From Siderastrea radians (Eukaryota > Cnidaria > Anthozoa > Scleractinia > Rhizangiidae), in contig OZ024892.1 in assembly GCA_964017195.1 (NCBI GenBank), positions 17,334,371 to 17,398,370 on the forward strand: a stretch of 64,000 nucleotides of DNA, in the 5' to 3' direction. A model generated the notes under the pieces. That model did not search any database and was not told where the DNA came from. It saw only the letters and a list, made by a program, of their open reading frames with translations. This document shows positions 1-12,929 of this stretch, piece by piece. The position numbers and the translations under genes were made by a program. Position 1 is the first letter of the stretch, and every line of letters begins with the position of its first letter.

Positions 1-751
1 GATGGTGTTCATCTTTTACAGGCATCTGAATTCTTGTCCTCCTCGTCCTTGTCCTTCTTCTCTCATCAAAGTGCCACAGTACGTCAAAGCGATCCTGGTA
101 AGATGGATGTTAGGCTGCTCTAGAGGAAAATAATTTTAGTCAGGCAAAGGAGGCTGTAGAAACAGTTCAGCTCCAGCATCCTCTCGTGTGCGATCATTAT
201 GACCAGTGTGCAGTGGCACTGTGAAATACCCTGAAGCAACTCAAGCTGCCAATGCTGCAGCGCGTGTACAAAGACCTGGGCCTAGATGTGCCTCTCCCAC
301 CTGTGTGCAAAAAGGCTCCATACTTGGCGCTTCTAGAGGACAATACTAGCAAGTGCTCATGTAGAAAGTAATTCTCGACAAGTGTCAGCATTCCTCGTTT
401 TCATTGACAAATGGATACGTTGTAAGGGATAAACATTTTATTTTTGAAAGGGTGAGAAGGATGCCCTGGATGTCATGTAATAATAACAATTAGAGTATAC
501 GCTCTACATTGCTTTTAGAAAGAAGAATGCATCCCGCACGACCCACGTTCGAAAACAAAATCTTGCTCAGAGAAAAGTTACAATGTAGGAAACAATCTAC
601 GGGAAAAAATCTCCAGCCTCACCCATAAAAAGACAATAATTCTGTCCATCCCAAACTACAGATTTGTCTTGCAAAATAACCTTCCACAAAAGTTTATTTG
701 ATTTATTTATGATACTTATATATCACGACATTTCTTAAAGGCAATGAAGTT
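1..751. other. Intergenic, no gene recognised
   Basis: No convincing reading frame, RNA gene or repeat structure was recognised. Short open frames on both strands lack codon-like character. Confidence 0.5.
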
Positions 752-754
752 TAA

Positions 755-1571
755 TGCACCTATCAATGGTTTGCCCCAGGATGGGGGGGGGGGGGCAGGC
801 AACCCCAGGGGAATTTGACATTTTCAGGTTTTCAAGTGTCAAATTCCCCACCCTTGGGTCTTCATTAAGAGTCAAATCCCTACCCCTGGGGATCACAGAC
901 CTTGAATAGTAATGTTGACGAACTCAGGCACTCACAACAGGCACACTTTATTGCAGAATTCAGTGACTCCAGAAGATATTCTGGTGACAAATGGTACCAC
1001 CAAATTCGTGCATTTCCCCAACTGGAGAGGGCAGATTCTAGCTGTTCAAATTGTACACTGCCATTAATATTATGTGTGTACTGCACGCATTGTTGTCATG
1101 AGATATTTTAGCATTGCTGGCAATTTAACACACATTTTGTACTCCTGACAATATCTGTGAATTGCTTTATTTTCTTCTTCCTTGTCTGAGCTGCCTTTGC
1201 TGCCCCTCTCTGTATAACTATGTGTTATAAAACTTCAAAGATAGATAACTGATGGGTGTTAAAAACATTTGTTTGGTTTAAAAACATCAAAATGCTCCTT
1301 AACGTTTGTTCTGCCATCGCTCATGAAAAGAAAGGCCAAGCAAAGAATGTGGGAAGCTCATCCAAATGACTTCTGGGTATTTCCAAGATGGCGGACCACT
1401 CATTTCCAGACCCTCTTCACCTTCCAAGATGGCAACCGAGTCAAATTTTCCACCCGGCCAGGGGACCGTTGTGGATGTCAAAATCCCCACCCTGGTAGAA
1501 CTTCACGAAGTCAAGTTCCCGTGGGTTGCCTGCCCCCCCCCCCATCCTGGGGCAAACCATTGATAGGTGCA
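755..1571. mobile_element. MITE with TAA target duplication (PIF/Harbinger-like)
   Basis: The ends are inverted copies: TGCACCTATCAATGG at 755 and its complement ending at 1571, with similarity continuing about 50 bp inward through a G-rich (left) or C-rich (right) run. The bases TAA lie immediately outside both ends (752-754 and 1572-1574), as expected for a 3-bp TWA target-site duplication. At 817 bp with no transposase it is a non-autonomous element. Assignment to PIF/Harbinger rests on the TSD type and is an inference. A related end occurs at 61124. Confidence 0.8.
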
Positions 1572-1574
1572 TAA

Positions 1575-2584
1575 CTGTAAGGAACATGTTTTCACCACTG
1601 CACCTGTGTCAGTGTGTGGGATTCCGTGACATTTCGTTGAGTCTCAAATGTCAACAACACTTACCCTGAAAGCACAAATTTCGATGTAAGGTATATAGAA
1701 AATATATTGAAATGCCTGCTGATTTGGTTATACCAGAAAGCTTGGGATTGTGGAAGCTGGTGTAGTGTAGCATTGAGGCAGCTCAAATTTGACTTTGAAG
1801 AGCCTCTAAAACATTTGAATGCATTTTATACTTGTTAGTGGGTAATATTTTCAAGTTCAATCAGCAAATCGCAAAGATTTATATTTTTGTTAGAATTTTT
1901 ATCGGTGCAGTTGAAGGTTATCAATCTAAGTTTATTTATAGATCTCCTGTGATTTGGGCAGAACGCATAACGTAAATGTTCAAGTTTCTCACAGGTACGA
2001 TTTGCGAGTTTGACCTTGAAACTTGGCATGGGAAATCCTTAACAAAGATATTTTCCGGCTGTAAAGTAAAATTGTCAAAAAAAAAACAGGTACCAGGACC
2101 ATTTTAATGCTGTTAAACCTCACTTACATTTTCCTGCCATTATTAGCGCTCTCTAGAACAGGCTCGCAAAATCTCAATATTAACAGATTTGAATTGTTTT
2201 GAAAGTGAAACATGTATAAGAATAGTTGTTCCTAATTTATGTCAAGTTTGACGTCAATTGAATTTCTTCTAACACCCTAGCAATGCTTTGATCAGGCAAA
2301 AAACCGCACTTTGGCCGCACTTTCAACTTTTTTTGAATTTCTGAAAATTAAAACATCGCTCGAACTTTTAAATTTGATTTTTGAGAACAATTTACCAAAG
2401 GGTGTCTTTGGGTAAAGTGTGAGGAATTCGCCAAATGGGTCGTTGACGGAACATTCTCGATCCTAACAGGCAGCCACTCAAATCCAGATGGCATCGAGGA
2501 CTTGGGAGATTGAGATGATAAACAGCCACCACAGAAGCAAAAAAACCAACGAATCCGAGCAAAACACCAAAAATGAGACCATCA
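1575..2584. other. Intergenic, AT-rich, nothing recognised
   Basis: AT-rich sequence without a supported gene. Short open frames on both strands are not gene-like. The DIRS-like remnant starts near the right edge. Confidence 0.45.
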
Positions 2585-3236
2585 CTGGTCAGCTAGAAAA
2601 AGTTTAACTTATCTGAACGAACCAGAACGGAAATAAATGTAAATTTGGCCTCCCTTGTCTCAAAGCTTTTCAAGGAGAAAACTGAAGAGGACAAGCACAA
2701 GAGGTTAAGAAAAGCTATCTGACGCCAGAAACAAGAGTAAACTTGCCAATTTGGAACAACATCTGAGAGAGCATACACAGCTGACAAAATTATAGAAAGT
2801 ACAAAAGTCACTAGTCAAAGGGGCTTCTGCTGTAGTCTCAGTGGTGAATAATTTAATCACCGAGGCAGACATGCCCCCTAAGGGGAACTTGTCAACAACC
2901 TCATGGATGGGGTACTTTTACTGGCCAGTGCTAACATGGAACTCAATGTTCGCCATAGAGAAGCTCTTAAACCAGAGCTTCATATGAGGTATCTATGTGA
3001 CCCTTCCAATCCCGTTACCGCTGAACACTTTGGTGATGACATGCCTACAGTGGTCAAGGACATCACTGATGCAAACAGAATTACTTCAAAACTCTATAAT
3101 AAAAAAACTGACAGTGAAAGGAGAGGCAGATCAGAAGTAAGGCCCGACAGATTTCAAGGGCATAAGACCTCCTCTCCTTTGGTCCGTGAGGTCCTTGGTC
3201 CACGACTTTTCCAAACCGATGCAATATTTGGTCGTT
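2585..3236 (+). pseudogene. DIRS-type retroelement gag-like remnant
   Basis: The frame at 2903-3238 encodes a segment running MDGVLLLASANMELN, RREALKPELH-like text and a LFGDD-like 'HFGDDMPTVVKDITD' stretch. This resembles the protein encoded upstream of reverse transcriptase in DIRS1-type elements of marine invertebrates. Upstream (2585-2900) the same theme continues in broken frames with stops. It lies about 670 bp before a DIRS-like RT/RNase H remnant on the same strand, so both are probably one decayed element. Family assignment is from pattern recognition. Confidence 0.5.
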
Positions 3237-3905
3237 AAGAAAAATACGACAAAAGACAAACATATCGGATGATTTATTGATTAGCCTTCTTCCATATGAC
3301 GAAGTTTCGGCGTTCCTGCGGTTGGTGAAGGCGCGGAATTCAAGTTTGTTGACAGGTAGGCCAATTTGTCTTTCTTGAAGTGTCTACTTTTGCAGCTCCG
3401 TAAATTACATGGTCATGTTTACTTAGTTTGTGCATGGATAAAACACAATGGGAGGACGTGTTTTTTTGGAAAAACCAGTTTACAGATAAACTTATTTCTG
3501 CGGTATAAAACTTTTGTTTTAACGACTCTTGAAAAATATCAACAATTTTCGCATATGGGTCCTTGGTCGGCACCTTATGACCCTGGAGAACTTACAGTTC
3601 GCAAAGTGGATAAAGAAATTAGATAAATGGAAACGGCCTTTGTTTTTACTGAATATTTTCAAACTCTTCTTTACACATGCTTATGAACGGGGTTGACTTC
3701 TCTTGTATGCCTAGAATACATATAAGCGAGTAGTCTTGTAATTATTTTCGACTGTGCTTGGGGCTTGTGTGGGAAACCTTTGTCTGACTGTTGACTTTAT
3801 ACTCACAACGCCTTTCCAACAAGACTGCAGCTTAGATGTATCAAGGATAAGAAAGAGTAAATAAAATATTGTAAAAAATTTTCATTCTCCTACTGAAATT
3901 ATTGG
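3237..3905. other. Interior of decayed DIRS-like element, no frame
   Basis: No coherent reading frame. It lies between the two recognisable pieces of a DIRS-like element and may be decayed interior or a later insertion. Confidence 0.35.
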
Positions 3906-4540
3906 GATTCACAGGTACTTTGCGTGCTGTTTGTAACAGTGTCTTCCATTAGTGCCATGGGCATTACTAGGTCCCCTACATGTAACAAGCTTGCTCATAG
4001 CATATGGACATGGTGTATGCAAACCAATGTGTGGCTGAATGCAAGCCACTTGGCTGGTGTCCTTAACACAAAGGCTGACCGTCAGTCTAGGCATTTCAAT
4101 GAACAGACAGAATGGCATCTTACACCTGATGTCAAAACTACCAAGTTATGGGGAGTCCCAGACATTGACTTTTTAGCCTCAAGACTCAATAAGCATTTGC
4201 CTCAATGTTTCTTGGAAACCACACCCAGAGGCTAAACATGTTGATGCTTTTGCTTTTGTTTGGACTGGGATTTTCTCTTACGTATTTCCCCCTTTTTACT
4301 TGATCTCCAGGTGCCTACAGAAACTAGAGCACAACCAAGCACTGAGCCCATCTGTAGTCCTTGTGCGGCCAATGCAAGTCTGGTGGCCGCAAAAGTTAAA
4401 ACTGCTTGTGGAAACTCCTGTTTTACCCACTCAACACAAGGACCTACTCACTATACCTCACAAGGGTACACAACATCCCCTATCCAGCAAGATGCAAATG
4501 TTACAGTGTCGAGAAAACCGTTCCTTATTGCTTTGACTCT
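3906..4540 (+). pseudogene. DIRS-type reverse transcriptase/RNase H remnant
   Basis: The frame at 3924-4235 carries the end of an RT-RNase H region: a cysteine-containing 'SPTCNKLAHSIW' segment, 'NASHLAGVLNTKADRQSR' (RNase H-like) and 'WGVPDIDFLASRLNKHLP', the typical DIRS C-terminal signature. The reading then shifts frame and continues at 4260-4536 with 'ISRCLQKLEHNQA' and 'VRPMQVWWPQKLKLLVETP'. At least one frameshift and several stops show it is dead. The matching recombinase gene of a DIRS element was not seen. Confidence 0.7.
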
Positions 4541-6047
4541 GATACATAAGTTACAAGACATATTTACCTTTGTTCCAGTAAGTGCGATTCTTTGTTGCTT
4601 TAATCCTCTTCGTAGTAATTATAGCTAAATGCGTGTATGTAATATTCTAATAACTATTTTAATCACCGTTTGTTATAAAGGTTGTGTGGAGCCGATTTAT
4701 CTAAAACTTGGTCCCTGAAATCTTTGAGGTTCTAGCACCTGTTCAGAGTAATATGAAGGAAAACTGTATTTTCATTTCCCCGATAATACGCATTTTCTTT
4801 GAAAACCACATTCAAGAAAATTGCTAAAAATTCTCATATATTCGTATCAATCTCAATAAAAGTACACTTTTGATAAACTTCAAGCATTCCTTTTTCAGCG
4901 TCTATAATATCTCAGCAATCGAATGCTGTTGAGTAGCTAAAAAATTGATTTCAAAACAGTTGCCCCTCGCGCAAATAGTATCGGGCCACCTTAAGACAGC
5001 TAGATGAGGGGGACATTGGGGTTTGCGGTATTGCTGTAATGGCCAATTTTTCATGCGGTATTTCGGTAATTCTGATCTAAAATTGCGGGATTCGGTTTTT
5101 AGCGTTTTGGTCGGTATTTAAACTTATCTTCCCGTAATTTTCGTCCCTCTCGGATCTTTTTCCAGTTTCTTGTCATTTCGGAAACAGCTGTGGGGTTTTG
5201 CAAGGTGGATGGTAAGTTGTGGAAGACTTAAACCAAAGGTTCCTCGAAAAGCAGATAATATTATAGATAGGCTAGCCTAACAGCGGAGCTGGTCAAGACC
5301 CCCGCTGTAAGGAGTCCTACATTGTTTTAAAACTTGATGTGTAGTCTCTGAATACAGTTCTAGATCAAATTTAAATACCCAAGTGGTTGCTAGCCTAGTG
5401 TTACGATTGGATAAAAGCAAGTTATCACTGACTTACTCTCAATTTGTATCTGTGTGAGTTGGCATAAAAAATATTAGAGCATGTTAAATTTGAAATGAAA
5501 AAAGGTGGTGTTAATGAAATTTAAGTTTAGTCTCAGGCAATGAGATGGCCAATTTGTGGCCAATCTTCAATTTATGTACAGCTCAAATTGTAGTGAAAAT
5601 GCAGAGATAGAGCCATGTGATAGAGCTTTGTCATGGCGTTTACTGAATCTTTCAACTTGCACAATATTCGAGGGAGTTGGCTCTGATGACATCTATACTA
5701 TTTCAAGTGAGGTGACTCTTTCGGCGTGAATAGCAAACGGTAAAGAAGGTATACAAACTGCGTGTGCTGACGCGCCATTCGGTGTGAACATAACCCACAG
5801 CACTTATATAATTATGGAAGAAAGAGGAAAACGTGTGTGTACGTCAGTGTGGGTTAGGGGTTGGGGCTAAAAAAGGTATGCAACCCAAAAAAAAATCATG
5901 TACCTTGAACAGTTGAACAGAAAATGACGGTTTTTTTCACTTGCCGCCATCGGGCAGAATTTTGTGATTTTTTAATTAGGAGTTTCGCATAAAGGAACCA
6001 GAGAAACGGGACCACATAACGAAGAGAGAGAAAAAAAGAAAAGACGT
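4541..6047. other. Intergenic, nothing recognised
   Basis: No supported gene. Around 5030-5110 there is low-complexity text rich in 'cggtatt/cggtaat' words, which looks like dispersed repeat sequence. Confidence 0.4.
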
Positions 6048-6133
6048 GATTCCATGAGGTTTGAACCTTCGCCTGCATAACAACAAAAGCAAACCGTCCG
6101 TGTGCCATAGCATGCCTCTGCGCCACTAAGCAC
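6048..6133 (-). repeat. tRNA-derived SINE head
   Basis: The minus strand shows a Pol III A box (TGGCGCAGAGG, within 6111-6125) and a B box (GGTTCAAACCT, 6056-6067) at tRNA-like spacing. The arms do not fold into a good cloverleaf, so this is a tRNA-derived repeat, not a functional tRNA. Confidence 0.6.
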
Positions 6134-8880
6134 CACATGACATGACAAAGAAATTTTAAATACATAATTCTAATGCTTTAGGGACAAAAGAACCGCGGGT
6201 CATTTTATAGGTGCAGGCCGGCCCTATCCATGGATGTTGAATACATTGTATCTGTTTTTTTTAAGATCTTCTAAATTTGCGTGGCTACAATGTATTTATG
6301 GGCAAGATTCTTTCGAAAAGTCTTTCTAAAAAAAAACGAAAGTGTTCTGTACAAGAACTCGCAAATTGTTCCGCGAATTGTTCCCAGGAATAGCTTACAA
6401 TAATCCGGCTGAACTCGAAAGTCACTCTAGAGCACAGCGCTGTTGTTATAGTTAGTTTTTTCGAGCTTCAAACTGAACGCATAAAATATTTTTCTTACTT
6501 TTGCACTGTCTTCCTCGGTTTTTACAATGTTTCAACAACCTGTCATTTAACTGTCAAGGCTTGTCAAATCATCTCAGACCACTGGCACTTCGCTTGAATG
6601 AACTGGAAATGTCGCTTATCTACAACAGGCTAAATATAACTCACTCTAAACTAAACGGGTTATCGTTTTGACTTTTCATCGTGTTCAGATCTTGACAAAT
6701 AACACAAAATGCCACCAAATGCCACCGGAATCAGTTGCACTGAAGCGAACTGACCTGTAATCAAAAGTTGAAATTTAATTTTGCGTTAAGTTTTCTATTT
6801 CTTCTTTTACATTCGGCTAGATTGCTCAGTGGAGTTATCAAAATCTGCTACTTGTCTGCTTCAGCGTTTGGATGACCCAATTTTCATTCCATTGGTTGCT
6901 GCAGTTTCAAAACAGCTTCTGTCAATTTTCTGCACCAAGAGGAGGTAGGTTTTCTTTTAAGATCAGTTATAGACTATCAACCAGGTAATTAGGTACGACT
7001 TTTGCTTTTCTTCCATGAAATTGCTTCACAATTTTTTTATTGCCTCAACTTTGTCCTCTATACAGTGTCTTTTTTATGATTTTTGTTTTAAAAGCATTCT
7101 AAGGGAGTCTCGCTATCATAAAACTTACCTTTCTACTCGTTAAGTGTGCATTTTTATCCTGATCACGCTAAATACTCTTAATTTTGAAAAAAAAAAGATT
7201 GCATTTGCGGATTGTAAGGATGAAATGCTTCTCAACTTGTTGGCCCCTAAAATACAGAACATTTCAGTAGTGCAGTTATTTGCCAAAAGATGAAAAACAA
7301 CAAGGCAAAAAGACAAAAACACAATGCAGACCGCTGAGGAAACAGTCAAGTTGACTTACTATTTTAAAAAAGAAGACCTCAGCAGGACTTTCACCTACAG
7401 CTCTTCTTGCAGCATTCTTTGGAAAGCTAACTAAGTTCAATAAGAGTACTCGTGCAACTAAAGTTACTCTAATAAACCCATTTAAGTTGTTCCCGGTAGC
7501 GACTTAACAGACTTTTCAATGTAAATACATATTTCTCACTGATTAGCATGCATCCCGTTGGCTGCTTAGTTCTGTCAACCACCAACAACTTTGCTACAAT
7601 AAATAACATTGTGCCGGTATCAGCCAGTTTACTGGCTAGCAAATATTTCCCGAAAAAGGTTTTCGGAAGCTTTCAAGCACATGTTAATTATCGAGGGAAA
7701 ATGGCAAAAGTTTTTTGCCCGCGAAGTATTATTCGGCACTGAAAAAGTTTAACTCATGATCAAACGCTGTCTTCAGGTCTTCAGGTCTTTTCTGTTTCAT
7801 GTAGAGCTCTTAAAAGAAATGTCTTCATTCCAAGGATACAACTGTACAAAAATTACCATCTTGAAAATCCAGCGTACGAAAAGCCAGCGTCCACTGATAT
7901 TGTCTTGAGATCAAACTCCTCCCGTGATAGTAGGAGATAACAGGCCATCCGAATTTTGCTTCTTGCCCGGGTTCTTGTCAGTGTCCAGTCGTATAGGATA
8001 TTGGTCTTTACCACGTTATAACATCAGTCCTAACGGAGGTCCATGAAAGTACGTCCTTTCTACTTAAAGCCTCAAACAAGTCAAGGAAGAGTATTTACAC
8101 TGAAGCGTTTATTAGTCTGCTGCAAGTCCGCCATTATTCACCAGCATAAACACCTGAACATTCAAGGACACTTTGAATGTACTACATGAACCATGTTGAG
8201 ACAACATACTGCTTGAATGACGTCATGACCACAAGAATTGAATCGCACGGTTTTATAAGTATGGAGCTCCACTCTTGCGGGGCCAAAGGCCCCTCGAAGC
8301 CGCTCCGCTATGAGTGTTCATATAAATGTGGGCATTGCTGGAAACGTAAAGCTGTACGTGAAGAAAGTCGTCAAGCAGAATTTAAAGATCGGCATCAAGC
8401 TGCAAGGCCTTGTTACCCTTGTCACGAAAAAGGCAAAATTGCTTTAGACTCTTGCAACTCGGTTGGTGGGCGAATTGTGAGTCTAGTCAAAAGGCACTTC
8501 AGCCTTTCCCAGAGACCTTTCAGTTCCCAATGCTAGATCCAGCAGACAACATGGAATCCGTCTGATCTGCCATATCCTGGTATTGATGGTACCTGGATGG
8601 CAGACCCATTAACGACAGGATTATTTTACCTATCCCGAAGTCCAAAAGGTGCTGCCACAAGAAAACGAAGTTTTTTGTTCCTGACATTTACACATTCTGT
8701 CCAGTTAACATTGTTATTCATCAACAAACTGGGACTGTCCTTTTTACTGACCACCAAGCACAACAAGTAATTAGGTGCGAACTTCACTACCCTGCCTCCG
8801 TTTACTTTGTTGAAAACCATGATGGCAAGAAGAGTCTTTTCCAAGAGCCATCAAGACTTTGGAAGTTCATAATAAATCTT
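6134..8880. other. Intergenic, nothing recognised
   Basis: AT-rich sequence with scattered short open frames (for example 7548-7742 and 8177-8536) that show no recognised motif. Nothing is called. Confidence 0.4.
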
Positions 8881-8881
8881 C

Positions 8882-9881
8882 ACCGTATTTATTCGCCCAT
8901 AAGGCGAGCGATTTTTACACAAAGTCAAGCCAAGTTTAGGTCAAATTTAGGTCAGAGAAGGAGGTTCGGCTTATAGCCGAGAGTTTTTACTAAACAAAAC
9001 TTTCTCCAACGTTAGGAAATTGGCATTTATTCACATATAAGCCGAGCGAATGAATGGCGCCGCTTCCAGTTTTGCTACCATCTGAGGGAGGCCTTGAATT
9101 CTGGATCATTTGCTTAAGTTCCTTTCAGATGCAACATTAATCCGCTCATGGCAATACGTAAAACGACACAAGCAATAACAGTTAATTCACTGTGGAAAAT
9201 ATAAATTGAGTGAGCTGAATGTAAACTTTGTTTTGACGGCATTGTTTTGACTCAGCAAGATTCCAACCAATCAGAAGTGTTGGTTCCCACAAGTGAGTTG
9301 AAATGTGACACTATGCAAACAACGCTCGCAGTCAAAAAGTTGCATGACAAATTCATTTCATTTTGGTTTCATCCAAAAAAACACAGACATGACAAATGAA
9401 TTCTCACCTTGACATCTTTGCTCCGGTAACCACTCGAACAACTGTTGATTGAGCTCAGGATATTTTGGGGTGTAGTGGCCCATAATCTTTCGTCTGGCAG
9501 ACATCTTCAGCTCACCGTTGAATAGGACTCCTTGGTCACGTCTCCAGCAATGGACCATTGACTCGCTAATGCTGTAATCTCTTGCGACTTCGGAGTTATT
9601 TTCTACAGCCTCTGCTTCTGTGATGACTTTAATTTAATCAGCAACTTTGAAAGTATTTCCTCAGAGGTCAGCACTTCGATCGTGTTTATTATTCACTTCA
9701 ACTTGAATTTGTAAGTTTCCTAGGAAATTTGCACAATGTTTTTTTGTGTTTTATTCCAGTAGATTGCTCAATTTTTGGGTCTCGGCTAATTGTTTATCAA
9801 CATTGGGTCAGTATTCTGTGTTACAAGTTTAGGGGTCTCGGCTTATAGCAAGGATCGGCTTATAGGCGAATAAGTATGGTA
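8882..9881 (-). mobile_element. Non-autonomous pogo/Tigger-like DNA transposon
   Basis: ACCGTATTTATTCGCC at 8882-8897 is matched by an inverted copy (two mismatches) at 9866-9881. Both ends also carry copies of a 'TCGGCTTATAG' word. On the minus strand, 9358-9660 encodes a helix-turn-helix-like stretch including 'SMVHCWRRDQGVLFNGELK' and 'YPELNQQLFEWLPEQR', like the DNA-binding N-terminus of pogo/CENP-B transposases, interrupted by stops. No catalytic DDE part is present, so this is an internally deleted copy. Confidence 0.7.
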
Positions 9882-10879
9882 ATTGTATGATTCCAGAAAT
9901 TCTATCATAATTGTTATCCACAAGGCAAGGTTGGTATCCAAAACGAAAATTGCTTTAACATTGGAGCCCAGTAGAAGCAAATACAATGTCACATCTACAC
10001 GTTCCCTGATATCAACTTCCCCAACTCCATTCGTAAGACCACTTTCTATCTGCTGAGGCTGTAGAATTTTGGGACATTATCCTGACCTTTATGTCGGTGA
10101 CACAACACAAGGCAACATCTTCAAGATAACAGTTGCGATTAGTGCAGTGGAAGACTTCAGGAACTGTACCCTGCAGCCTCAACCACTGTCAGGATTCTTC
10201 CAGTAGCACTCGTGTTTCACCAAGATAGTTTGTTTGTTGCTAACAGAGTAATTAGTAAACCGAGTGGTTCCAGTTCCAGTGGAAATGAGTCTATTCGTCT
10301 TGCCACAAATGCAGAACCCTTGAAAAAATTGTCATAATTTCTGTATCCATACCCTAAGGGATTAAAAATTGACCATTATAGGTGAGCCCCACGATTTTCA
10401 TTTCCTGAAACAAGGTCTGTTATAGAAAAACTGGTGGAGTTCTTTATGATATGGGGGGGAACAAACAAGACAGAGGACCAGTCAAACACCAACATAAGGT
10501 CCTGATCAAGTTTTACAATGCCCTTTCGATGCACAGCAGCCTAATTAAAATGGAAAATGTGCTGTCGGACTTGGGTGCAGAAGACCTCCTAAGCCAGAGT
10601 CTGTTGTCTGCACAGCTATACCTCCTTGTGGAAAATTACTTTTCGCTCACTTCATCCCATGCTTGCTCAGATGGGATATGGCAATAAACACAGGGCCTGT
10701 GTAAGGGAACTTGAGAAGTTGATGGACCATGGTCATTTGCACTACTTCACTAGCCCCGGCAGTTAATATATAGATTTAGCCAAGCCTAGAAGCAAAGCCC
10801 CACATTTCTTTTTCGCTGGTACTTTTTTATTTCTGAAAATACTCTCACTGAAGTCGTTAAAAATAAGACAAACTTACTA
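9882..10879. other. Intergenic, nothing recognised
   Basis: No supported gene. A 78-codon plus frame at 10451-10687 shows no motif. It could be part of a decayed element. Confidence 0.4.
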
Positions 10880-10950
10880 CCCTTCTGGGAATCGAACCCT
10901 GCACCACTCGATTCATAGGAAATCTCAATCTCCACATGGCCATGCCTCCT
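10880..10950 (-). repeat. tRNA-like Pol III unit
   Basis: The minus strand has a perfect B box, GGTTCGATTCC (10888-10898), and an A-box-like TGGCCATGTGG (10930-10942). The acceptor stem does not pair convincingly. Probably a SINE head or tRNA pseudogene. Confidence 0.5.
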
Positions 10951-11699
10951 ATGTCAACAAATCTGGTCTTAATTTTAATGCTTATCCAGCTGTTTATCGA
11001 TTGCAGCTCGATCAAGATAAACATGCCAGTATTTTTCCTGGAGAAATGTGTTCGGACGACCGCAAAAACCGTGGTTGTCGACAGGAAAAACCAGAATGCA
11101 CTAGCTCGGCTACACTTGGCATCCAGACTGCTGCCAAATGCTTACAAACTCAAGCGATGTGCAGACCGAGTTTGCAGCACTGAACACAACAAAGATGAAG
11201 TCCTCCAAGGCAAATTGAGTACAACTGAGTATTCTTTTAAACTTTTACTTTGCATTTATAGATATAAGATATTTTTTCTCAAGTTTAAAACTTCAACACT
11301 GTCGACAAATCGTTTTAGTTCTAGACCAGTCCACGTTTATTCCTTTAGAAAAGTACCCTGTCCACATATTTTCTGTGAGGAAAAGATTTCCTTCTATAGA
11401 GAGGAGGGCCCAGTCCATCATTTTCACACAGTGCACGGAAATCCTGTTAGTATCAAAGGACTCTGCTAAGCCAAAACAAGCATATTGAAATACACTGTCT
11501 CATTCAAAATCAGTTTTATGCTGAATTTGTTAAGAATACCTTGGAAACATGGTTGGAACCTGTTGTGATGTCATAGATCACGTGCCTTTTTGTAGTTGTT
11601 CTGAAAGGCCATTAAACCCACTTGGAGTTGTTGGAGTTGGCAACTTAAATTTCACCTCCAAACATCACAAATTTCACCTCCATCACAAGTGATGGAAAT
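10951..11699. other. Intergenic with an unrecognised 177-codon open frame
   Basis: A plus frame at 10936-11469 (177 codons) is unusually long for this AT-rich flank, but it starts inside the tRNA-like unit and shows no recognised domain. It is more likely a chance or relic frame than a gene. Confidence 0.3.
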
Positions 11700-11739
11700 C
11701 CACACCAATCCATGGCTACAGTGATTTCAAAGTAAAATG

Positions 11740-12470
11740 CCCATGGAAGAAGGTTCAGAGAGCGCCGAAGTCCAAGAAGCGAGTTTAACTCCAAGCAGTG
11801 CTCCAGTGGCTAGTTATTTTGGTCGAAAGGAAGCTTTCGATCTAAAGTAGAAGAGTGGTCAACATATGTTGGGTGCCTTAAGATGTTTTCCGTGGTAAAT
11901 AATGTTCCTGAGGACAAAAAGGCAGCCAGTTTACTTACCTTGATCAGTGGAAAGATGTATGCATTGTTGAAGAGTTTAACTACACCGACAAAACCGATGG
12001 AATTGTCGTTCACTAAATAGTGAAAATTATGGGGAGACAATTGGCACCGCAGCCAATCGTTGTTGTCGCAAGGTACAAGTTCAATAAATGCGATCAAGGA
12101 GAAGGTCAGTCAATCAGATAATTTCTAGCTAAGTTGCAAAAATTAGCCGAAGCATGAATTTGGCGGATATCAAGATGAAGCTCTGATAGACAGATTGGTG
12201 TGTGGGATATTTTCCCAAACAATCAGAAGAAAGCTGTTAGGTCAAGCAGATTTACGCTTACAGAAAGCTGCAGATATTGCCGTAGAAATGGAGTTGACCA
12301 ATAAAGAAATTACCCAGATTTCTAATGATAAGCAAGTGCATAAAGTTGAGTTCCAAGAGTGCTTCGATCATCACCCGGATAAGTGTTTTGATAAGGGCTC
12401 AGAACGTCACACTTGCAAGAAAAGGGGTCACATAAACCCCAAATGCCCGCAGAGAAATCCTGGTAGTCCT
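11740..12470 (+). pseudogene. LTR-retrotransposon gag remnant
   Basis: Broken plus frames. The clearest is 12195-12521, which reads through a gag-like helical stretch ('GIFSQTIRRKLLGQADL', 'KAADIAVEMELTNKEI') into a Cys/His cluster with CKKRGHINPKC, a damaged zinc knuckle (C-x4-H-x4-C is left). Upstream (11800-12180) the theme continues with several stops. This matches Ty3/gypsy-type Gag near its nucleocapsid. No protease or RT was seen downstream. Confidence 0.6.
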
Positions 12471-12579
12471 TCATTGTATCTTTCTTCTATCTCCCCTTTC
12501 TTCTACATGTACCTACTCTAACTAACTTGAATTAAGTTCCTTACAGTTGAACATACATGAACTGTTGTCCTCATCATAT

Positions 12580-12665
12580 TTCTGACCTCATGAGGGTTTT
12601 GAACTTGAACCACTGCTTCCATTATTGGTCAAATCCATCACTCTTAACAACTAGACCATGCCATC
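12580..12665 (-). repeat. tRNA-like Pol III unit
   Basis: The minus strand has an excellent A box, TGGTCTAGTTGTTAAGAG (12641-12658), and a B box, GGTTCAAGTTC (12601-12611). A clean cloverleaf is not visible. Probably tRNA-derived SINE sequence. Confidence 0.6.
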
Positions 12666-12929
12666 AATTGCTTGCCGGAAATGGCAGTAAAAATAACCCA
12701 TATACCAGAATACCAAGACCTCGCAATTCAGTGGTCAGCAGAACCAGAGGTAATATGTTGCTGTACTCAAAAAGGACTGGTACCGAATACCTTTCCTTCT
12801 CGGTTCTTCGATCGACTGTTCACAACCCTTCCTGCGCAATGTCCACTTATGTGCATTCTGAAACTTCTACAACAGTAGTAATGTGGGGCACTATAAGACA
12901 ATTTATGCATAAACGAGAACAATGGGAGT

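Noticed and set aside
8177..8536. 119-codon plus frame
   Set aside because: No motif, AT/GC pattern unlike a gene, and no splice context; left uncalled.
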